Of a stretch of DNA of 64,000 nt, positions 58,510 to 64,000 are shown piece after piece; the stretch's first letter is position 1, and the number at the start of each line of letters is the position of its first letter. A program made the position numbers and the translations under genes. The stretch is from CAVQEK01 sp964596645 (GTDB lineage Bacteria > Bacteroidota > Bacteroidia > Cytophagales > Cyclobacteriaceae). The notes below the pieces were generated by a model that saw only the letters and a list, made by a program, of their open reading frames with translations, was not told where the DNA came from and made no database searches. The DNA is taken from positions 58,723 through 122,722 of the forward strand of contig CAZQVB010000012.1 in assembly GCA_964596645.1 (NCBI GenBank). The letters run 5' to 3'.

Positions 58510-60069
58510 ATGCAAAGATATAACATTTTATGGGCAGACGACGAGATCGAATTGCTCAAGCCACACATCCTCTTTCTCAACCAAAAGGGCTACGACATCA
58601 CGCCGGTGACCAGTGGCGCAGAGGCGCTCGATGAGGTGGAAGGGCAAAATTTCGACGTCATTTTTTTAGATGAGAACATGCCCGGTATGTCGGGTCTGGA
58701 AACGCTCGGGCACATCAAGGACATGAAACCCAATGTGCCCGTGGTGATGATCACCAAAAGCGAGGAGGAACACATTATGGAAGAGGCCATTGCCTCCAAA
58801 ATAGCCGACTACCTCATCAAACCCATCAACCCCAGCCAGATATTGCTCTCGGTAAAGAAGCTGCTGGACAACAAGCGGCTGGTGTCGGAACGCACCAACC
58901 TGAACTATCAGCAAGATTTCAGAAACATCAGCATGGCCTTCGGCGACCGTATGAACCATGCCGACTGGGCAGAGCTGTATAAAAAGCTCATCTTTTGGGA
59001 ACTGGAAATAGCCAGCACCGGCAGCAATGAAATGGCCGAGGTGCTGGATATGCAGAAGAACGAAGCCAACCTCAATTTTGCCCGCTTTATTGACGACAAC
59101 TACGAAAGCTGGCTCAATGACCCCGACACCGAGCGCCCACTGTTGTCGCACGAAGTGATGCGCAAAAAAGTGCTGCCGGAAATAAAGGAGGGTTCGCCGC
59201 TCTTTTTTATTGTGATCGACAATCTGCGCTACGATCAGTGGCGCATCATTCATCAAACCATCAACGAGTATTTCTCCATAGAAAAAGAGGAAAGCTACTA
59301 CTCCATACTGCCCACCACGACGGCCTACGCCCGCAACGCCATCTTTTCGGGATTGATGCCGCTGGAGATGGACCGACAGCACTCCGACATTTGGGTACCG
59401 GAAGATGTGGACGAAGGAAAAAATAACTTTGAAGAAGAATTTTTGAAGCGTCAACTGAAGCGGCACAGGCTCAATATACGGTGGAGCTACCACAAGATAA
59501 AGAATACGGCCTCGGGTAAGGCGCTGTCGGACAACATCAACAACCTGATGAACAACGAGCTGAACGCCATCGTGTACAACTTTGTAGATATGCTGTCGCA
59601 TGCACGCACCGAGATGGAGGTGATACGAGAACTGGCACCCGACGAGCGCGCCTACCGCTCGCTCACCCGATCATGGTTCCTGCATTCGCCGCTGCTCGAT
59701 ATGCTGCGAAAAATTTCTGAAAAAGACTGCAGGGTGATCCTCACCACCGACCACGGCACCATACGCGTACGCAGGCCGTTCCGCATTGTCGGCGACCGCA
59801 ACACCAACACCAACCTGCGCTTTAAACTGGGCAAAAACCTGGGGTTTGAAGAAGACAAAGTGTACGTGGCGCGCAAGCCGGAAAACATCTTCCTGCCCAA
59901 GCTCAATGTCTCTTCCACCTATGTGTTTGCCGTAGAGGACTATTTCTTTGCCTATCCCAACAACTACAACTATTATGTGAAATACTACAACGATACCTTT
60001 CAGCACGGCGGCCTGTCTATGGAAGAAATGATAATTCCGATAATTTCGCTAAATTCAAAAAATCGCTAA
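58510..60069 (+). CDS. porX: PorX-type T9SS response regulator with PglZ domain
   Basis: A 519-residue regulator: a receiver domain (acidic pair in LWADDE, Asp54 in IFLDENMPG, Thr82, Lys104), a helical linker (about 120-210) and a C-terminal PglZ/alkaline-phosphatase-fold domain (VIDNLRYDQWR, TTTAYARNAIFSG, LTTDHGTIR). This order matches PorX, which with PorY controls type IX secretion genes; PorX hydrolyses nucleotides and oligonucleotides through the PglZ domain. No porY is adjacent. The tsaE and ald genes follow on the same strand. Confidence 0.93.
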   Translation: MQRYNILWADDEIELLKPHILFLNQKGYDITPVTSGAEALDEVEGQNFDVIFLDENMPGMSGLETLGHIKDMKPNVPVVMITKSEEEHIMEEAIASKIADYLIKPINPSQILLSVKKLLDNKRLVSERTNLNYQQDFRNISMAFGDRMNHADWAELYKKLIFWELEIASTGSNEMAEVLDMQKNEANLNFARFIDDNYESWLNDPDTERPLLSHEVMRKKVLPEIKEGSPLFFIVIDNLRYDQWRIIHQTINEYFSIEKEESYYSILPTTTAYARNAIFSGLMPLEMDRQHSDIWVPEDVDEGKNNFEEEFLKRQLKRHRLNIRWSYHKIKNTASGKALSDNINNLMNNELNAIVYNFVDMLSHARTEMEVIRELAPDERAYRSLTRSWFLHSPLLDMLRKISEKDCRVILTTDHGTIRVRRPFRIVGDRNTNTNLRFKLGKNLGFEEDKVYVARKPENIFLPKLNVSSTYVFAVEDYFFAYPNNYNYYVKYYNDTFQHGGLSMEEMIIPIISLNSKNR

Positions 60070-60082
60070 AGCAAGGCTGGCC

Positions 60083-60517
60083 GTGCAAAACCTTCAACTG
60101 GACGTACCTGCTCTTGCCGACCTGCCAGAGGCGTCGCGCCAAATCATTCATTTTGCTCAGGGCTACGACGTCTGGCTATTTACCGGAGAAATGGGCACAG
60201 GAAAGACCACACTGATCAGGCATATAGGGCAGTCGCTCGGCGTAGAGGACAACATCTGCAGCCCCAGCTTTTCCATCGTCAATGAATACGCCGACCCGGA
60301 GGGCACCCTGCTGTATCATTTTGATTTTTACCGGATAAAAGATGAATCAGAGGCCTGGGACATAGGCGTAGAAGAATATTTTGACTCTGGCAACCGCTGT
60401 TTTGTAGAATGGCCCGAAAAAATTCCCAACCTTTGGCCCGAGCGATATGTAAAGGTGCAAATACACATGAGCGGTAACGGCCACAGAACCATTCACATCT
60501 CCCGGCATGGTAAGTAA
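60083..60517 (+). CDS. tsaE: tRNA threonylcarbamoyladenosine biosynthesis ATPase TsaE
   Basis: A 144-residue P-loop ATPase needed with TsaB/TsaD to make t6A on tRNAs that read ANN codons. Walker A is GEMGTGKTT (residues 35-43), followed by CSPSFSIVNEY and the YHFDFYRIKDESEAW motif ending in FVEWPEK. The start is GTG at 60083, 13 bases after porX. It overlaps the alanine dehydrogenase gene by 11 bases. Confidence 0.94.
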   Translation: MQNLQLDVPALADLPEASRQIIHFAQGYDVWLFTGEMGTGKTTLIRHIGQSLGVEDNICSPSFSIVNEYADPEGTLLYHFDFYRIKDESEAWDIGVEEYFDSGNRCFVEWPEKIPNLWPERYVKVQIHMSGNGHRTIHISRHGK

Positions 60518-61733
60518 AAAGACATCAGGATTTGAAGAACTCGCCAAGGAAAGTCAGCTCTATCCGCAGGAGGCATTGCTGGCTGTGCGAGAAGAAAAAA
60601 AATCACTTCTGCTGGGCATACCCGCCGAGGTAGCATTGCAGGAAAGGCGCATAGCCCTCACCCCGGCTTCCGTGGGGCTGCTCACCCAAAACGGCTACGA
60701 GATAATGATAGAAACCGGCGCCGGTAAGCCGTCTAAGTTTTCCGATAAGGAGTACAGCGATGCAGGTGCCAGCATTGTGTACAGCCATGAGGAAGTGATG
60801 CGGGCGCAGATCGTGCTAAAGGTAGAGCCTCCCACCGATGAGGAAATTGCCGGCATGAAGAGCGGGCACGTGCTGCTTTCGGCACTGCAAATGGCCAACA
60901 TGAACAAGCACTACTTCGACCGGCTGAACCAGAAAAAGATCACTGCCATAGCCTTCGAGCTGATAGAAGATAAGGTAGGGGGCATGCCGGCCGTGCGGGC
61001 AATGAGTGAAATTGCCGGCAGCACCGTTATGCTGATAGCCGCCGAATACCTGAGCAGCGCACACAACGGACAGGGCATAGTGCTGGGGGGCATCACCGGT
61101 GTGCCGCCCACTAAAGTGGTGGTGCTCGGTGCCGGCACGGTGGCCGAATTTGCCGCACGCGCCGCGCTCGGCCTGGGTGTAGACATACAGGTGTTCGACA
61201 ACCACCTGTACAAGCTGCGCCGGCTAAAGCATACGCTCGGTCATCAGGTGTTTACCTCCACACTGGAGCCCAACACGTTGCTGGAATCTTTTAAAAATGC
61301 CGATGTAGTGATCGGCGCCATGCGCACGGAAAAAGGTAAGCCGCGCTTTATGGTGACCGAAGAGATGGTGGCTCAGATGAAGCGCGGCTCCATCGTGATA
61401 GACGTGAGCATAGATCAGGGCGGATGCTTCGAAACCTCCAGCCTCACCACACACGACAACCCCGTCTTCACCAAATACGGCGTGATCCACTACTGCGTGC
61501 CCAACATTGCTTCGCGCGTGGCAAGAACGGCCTCCACCGCCCTTAGCAATATATTTACTCCCATACTGATGCAGATAGCCGATGCCGGCGGCCTCGACAA
61601 CATGATATACACACACGAGTGGTTTATGCGTGGCGTATACGCGTACAAAGGCAGCCTCACCAATGCCATCATAGCGCGCAAGCTGGGTATGAAGTACAAA
61701 GACCTAAGCCTGCTGATGGCGGCGCGGTTCTAG
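60507..61733 (+). CDS. ald: Alanine dehydrogenase
   Basis: A 408-residue NAD-dependent enzyme that interconverts L-alanine with pyruvate and ammonium. The substrate domain opens with IPAEVALQERRIALTP. The Rossmann loop KVVVLGAGTVAEFAAR is near residues 206-221 and GAMRTEKGKPRFMVTEEMV follows. There is an N-terminal extension of about 35 residues before the catalytic domain. It overlaps the tsaE stop by 11 bases, so translation is coupled; this tsaE-ald order is common in Bacteroidota. Confidence 0.92.
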   Translation: MVSKKTSGFEELAKESQLYPQEALLAVREEKKSLLLGIPAEVALQERRIALTPASVGLLTQNGYEIMIETGAGKPSKFSDKEYSDAGASIVYSHEEVMRAQIVLKVEPPTDEEIAGMKSGHVLLSALQMANMNKHYFDRLNQKKITAIAFELIEDKVGGMPAVRAMSEIAGSTVMLIAAEYLSSAHNGQGIVLGGITGVPPTKVVVLGAGTVAEFAARAALGLGVDIQVFDNHLYKLRRLKHTLGHQVFTSTLEPNTLLESFKNADVVIGAMRTEKGKPRFMVTEEMVAQMKRGSIVIDVSIDQGGCFETSSLTTHDNPVFTKYGVIHYCVPNIASRVARTASTALSNIFTPILMQIADAGGLDNMIYTHEWFMRGVYAYKGSLTNAIIARKLGMKYKDLSLLMAARF

Positions 61734-61826
61734 CCTGCTGGCAAAATTGGCGCCACCGGTAGCTTGCCGGCCACAGCCGTGGCAGCTAAAATTCTATATT
61801 TGCGGTACACCAAAGCTTACTCGTTC

Positions 61827-62825
61827 ATGCCGCAGTATTCTGTCATTATTCCCGTGTACAACCGGCCCGCAGAGCTGCAAAAGCTGCTGGATAGCTTGGC
61901 TGTGCAGCGTCAGGGCGATTTTGAGGTGATTGTGGTGGACGACGGCTCCCAATCAAAATCTGATGAGGTATCGGCTGCTTATCATCCCAGGCTCGATCTG
62001 CACTATTTTTATATTGCCAACGCGGGCCCGGGCCAGGCGCGCAACTACGGCTGCATGCAGGCCAACACTGATTTCTTCATTTTCTTTGATTCCGACTGCA
62101 TCGTTCCTCCCGATTATTTTCAAGAGATGAAAAAGGCCATGGCAAATCGTCCTTTCGATGCCTATGGCGGCCCCGACCGCGAGCACGCCGATTTCACACC
62201 CATACAAAAGGCCATCAGCTACAGCATGACCTCGGCCATCACCACGGGCGGCATACGTGGCGGGAGGCAATCGTTGGAAAAGTTTCACCCCCGCAGCTTC
62301 AATATGGGCATCAGCCGGGCGGTGTTTGAGGCGACAGGCGGCTTTTCTACCATGCGCTTCGGTGAAGACATAGACCTGAGCATTCGCATCATGGCCGGCG
62401 GCTTCAAGGCCATATTGCTGCCCGAGTGCTTTGTTTATCACGAGCGACGGACTGATCTAAAGAAATTTTTCAAACAGGTGTTCAACTCCGGTATTGCGCG
62501 CATCAACCTGTACAAACGCCACCCGCAGAGTATGCGCCTGGTGCATGCCCTGCCGGCGCTACTTGTGCTCTACCTGCTCATGGCCACGCTTGCTGCGGTA
62601 TGGATGAAGGAACTCGTCTTCCTTTTGCCTTTGGGCATTTTTCTTGGTTTCATTTTGTTGCAGTCGGCCATCAGGCTGCGCAGCCTGCGGGTGGCGCTGC
62701 TGGCTATGGTGGCTGCGCTGGTGCAAATGACCGGATACGGACTGGGCTTTATGCTGGGGGTTTGGCGTCGTATGATCTTAGGCAAAGATGAATTTCATGC
62801 CTTTGGTAAAAATTTCTACAAATAA
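61827..62825 (+). CDS. Family 2 glycosyltransferase with C-terminal membrane segments
   Basis: A 332-residue GT-A enzyme. The ATG at 61827 gives the usual YSVIIPVYNRP start. VVDDGSQSKSD, FFDSDC (DxD site) and EDIDLSIRIMAGG are clear. Two or three C-terminal membrane segments (LLVLYLLMATLAAVWM, LGIFLGFILLQSAI, VALLAMVAALVQMTG) anchor it, as in membrane-bound polysaccharide or lipid-glycan synthases. It is the last recognisable complete gene before the repeat-rich right edge. Confidence 0.9.
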   Translation: MPQYSVIIPVYNRPAELQKLLDSLAVQRQGDFEVIVVDDGSQSKSDEVSAAYHPRLDLHYFYIANAGPGQARNYGCMQANTDFFIFFDSDCIVPPDYFQEMKKAMANRPFDAYGGPDREHADFTPIQKAISYSMTSAITTGGIRGGRQSLEKFHPRSFNMGISRAVFEATGGFSTMRFGEDIDLSIRIMAGGFKAILLPECFVYHERRTDLKKFFKQVFNSGIARINLYKRHPQSMRLVHALPALLVLYLLMATLAAVWMKELVFLLPLGIFLGFILLQSAIRLRSLRVALLAMVAALVQMTGYGLGFMLGVWRRMILGKDEFHAFGKNFYK

Positions 62826-63007
62826 TACTGAGCACCTGATTGGAGTGTACAAAACTGCCGGGTATGAATTGCCGGCAAGTCTATATCGTGTGATGAAGCA
62901 ATCAACTAATGCCGAAAAGGGTTCGATATGATTGCGTATGAAGTGTTGGAATCTGCCGTGGTGGTTTACCACGCCAAAGGATACAATTGAAAAATGACCC
63001 TCGCTGG

Positions 63008-63039
63008 CCTCGCTGGCGCAAGTGTTTTCCACTTGTGCC
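63008..63039. repeat. REP-like hairpin, variant stem
   Basis: Begins CCTCGCTGGCGC, then a 10-pair stem (63015-63024 with 63030-63039) with one G-T pair at the same place as in the other two copies. The stem sequence differs but stays paired, so the fold is kept. Confidence 0.65.
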
Positions 63040-63275
63040 TTTGCACAATCTAAATAACATTCCTATCATAAAGCGAAATGATCTCTATTGAGCTTTCCAT
63101 ACCTGCATAGTTACGCGCTATTAAAGTAATACTCCGCTGGCTCCTTTACCCCTCCGCATTCCACAGGATTGCGATAAGATTTAGCCGCTGATCGATCATT
63201 GAGCCGTCCAATAATACTGGCAGGTTGGGCCCATGAACTTTACAGAATCGCTTTCGGGTTTGCCCGGCGGTTGCC

Positions 63276-63302
63276 CCCGCTGGCGCGAGCCTGTGGCTCG
63301 TG
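63276..63302 (+). repeat. REP-like hairpin, copy A
   Basis: A 27-base element with head CCCGCTGGCGC and a hairpin around GAGCC/GGCTC (loop TGT). An exact inverted copy lies 236 bases to the right. Confidence 0.8.
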
Positions 63303-63538
63303 CTATTTGGAAATCACACGTAGTCAATATTGAGCAAGCCTTTCCCGCCACTATAATCCATTGTATTGCCGTATTTCCAATGCCACGGCTCTGCCGCAAA
63401 TCCGCCTGCATTGCATTATCATGAATGGAAATCAACCTTTTGCTTAATTACTGCTGGATTCCATAATTCGATTGGCTTATTGTTCTGTTGCCAAAACAGC
63501 CCTTTCTTGACGTGGCTGTTTTTGCAGCTTGGCCTGAT

Positions 63539-63565
63539 CACGAGCCACAGGCTCGCGCCAGCGGG
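63539..63565 (-). repeat. REP-like hairpin, copy B (inverted)
   Basis: Perfect reverse complement of copy A over all 27 bases. Its right end abuts the tyrosine-recombinase reading frame. Confidence 0.85.
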
Positions 63566-64000
63566 TGGAGATTGCTAAACTGCTGGGCACCTTGCGCAAC
63601 GTGAAGCACCGGGCTATGCTTACGCTGATTTATAGCTCCGGCCTTCGGATATCGGAGCTCATCAATATGAAGATAGAAGATGTGGACTCTCAAAATATGC
63701 GCCTATGGGTACGCAATGCCAAAGGCCGCAAGGACAGGATAACGCTGCTGGCCCGGCACACTTTACAGCTGCTGCGGCAATACTACAGGGCCTACAAGCC
63801 TGAGGTGTATTTATTTGAAGGCCAGAGCGGCGGCCGGTATTCGGCCACCAGCCTGAGAAAGGTATTTCAGCGTGCCAAGAAATGGGCCGGCATACACCAA
63901 CCCGCTACGGTGCATACACTGCGCCACTCCTTTGCCACCCACCTGCTGGAGCAGGGGGTAAACCTGCGCTATTTACAGCAACTGCCGGGGCACAACAGCA
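63565..64000 (+). pseudogene. Tyrosine recombinase, N-terminal half missing, runs off the window
   Basis: Catalytic domain of a phage-integrase/XerD-type tyrosine recombinase. Visible catalytic residues are the first Arg in SSGLRISELIN, a Lys in the NAKGRKDRI beta-hairpin, the H-x-x-R box HTLRHSFATHLLEQG and the His of LPGHNS; the Tyr lies beyond the window. Recognisable homology starts only at VEIAKLLGTLRNVKH. The preceding codons come from REP copy B, and a TGA in frame lies at 63535-63537, so the N-terminal SAM-like DNA-binding domain is absent. Either the gene was truncated by the repeat or it starts at the GTG at 63565 as a half-protein. The former is more likely. Confidence 0.8.

Larger units (their letters stand above)
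62826..63564. other. Repeat-bearing intergenic stretch
   Basis: 739 bases without a recognisable gene. They hold three REP-like hairpins, described separately, and another small hairpin (CGTGGT/ACCACG) at 62957-62973. Open frames here are short and lack motifs. Confidence 0.6.

Noticed and set aside
58666..59601. 311-codon minus-strand frame opposite porX
   Set aside because: Antisense to a well-supported T9SS regulator; composition is His/Val-rich as expected of a shadow frame.
58510..60069. BREX-type phage defence gene, because of the PglZ domain
   Set aside because: The fused receiver domain and domain order are those of PorX; no other BREX gene is nearby.
63008..63565. Integron attC sites next to an integron integrase
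   Set aside because: The recombinase lacks the extra helix region of integron integrases before the HxxR box, there is no cassette array, and the repeats look like REP hairpins.

Overview
The window is a piece of a chromosome from a member of the Bacteroidota, most likely a gliding or T9SS-carrying Cytophagales-like lineage. The support is a gldB gene, a porX-type response regulator, a fused lpxC-fabZ gene, DUF4295 behind rpmB-rpmG, several SusC/FecA-type TonB-dependent receptors, the near absence of Shine-Dalgarno sequences, and promoter-like TTTG-N19-TAnnTTTG elements. A run of ten N at 5849-5858 marks a scaffolding gap. Most of the window is ordinary core chromosome with short operons on both strands. 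It has one tRNA gene (Ala, GGC anticodon), and the only clear mobile-element material is at the right end.

Region by region. 1-8.7 kb: the end of a malate/lactate dehydrogenase-family gene, a HisA-like TIM barrel that lacks the first catalytic Asp, a Tat-exported Gfo/Idh oxidoreductase, an OmpR-type two-component pair (the kinase is split by the gap), lysA and ftsY. 8.8-9.4 kb: rpmB-rpmG-DUF4295. 9.5-18.7 kb: two divergent metal-uptake loci. On the minus strand are a DUF4856 lipoprotein, an imelysin lipoprotein, an HTTM (gamma-carboxylase-like) membrane protein and a TonB receptor. On the plus strand are a small Cys-rich protein and an OprC-like copper receptor that has CxxxM and HxM motifs. 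18.8-25.9 kb: GT2, rsgA-waaA, DUF6588, a degenerate receiver protein and an unrecognised secreted protein. 25.9-33.7 kb: uvrA, a sigma factor with a small partner, asparagine synthase plus GT4, and an apparently exported methyltransferase. 33.7-47.3 kb: gldB, an outer-membrane barrel, an M16 peptidase, a PAS histidine kinase, a YdiJ-like FAD/Fe-S dehydrogenase, DUF3859, a second asparagine synthase and an NlpC/P60 lipoprotein.

47.3-64 kb: tRNA-Ala with its own promoter and terminator, two tandem copies of a 117-base palindromic repeat, dnaK, meaB, and a CHASE2 plus FecR-like pair. Then comes the lipid A operon lpxD-lpxC/fabZ-lpxA with a coupled ABC ATPase, an HD-domain hydrolase, and divergently porX, tsaE, alanine dehydrogenase and a GT2. 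The right end holds three REP-like hairpins, two of them exact 27-base inverted copies. They lead into a tyrosine recombinase that has lost its N-terminal half at the hairpin boundary and runs out of the window.

How the genes fit together: cell-envelope work dominates (lipid A and Kdo transfer, peptidoglycan hydrolase, glycosyltransferases, gliding/T9SS functions, outer-membrane receptors). The parts most worth a second look are the two metal-import loci and the REP/recombinase edge. I saw no CRISPR array, prophage, toxin-antitoxin pair, restriction system or recognisable defence island.
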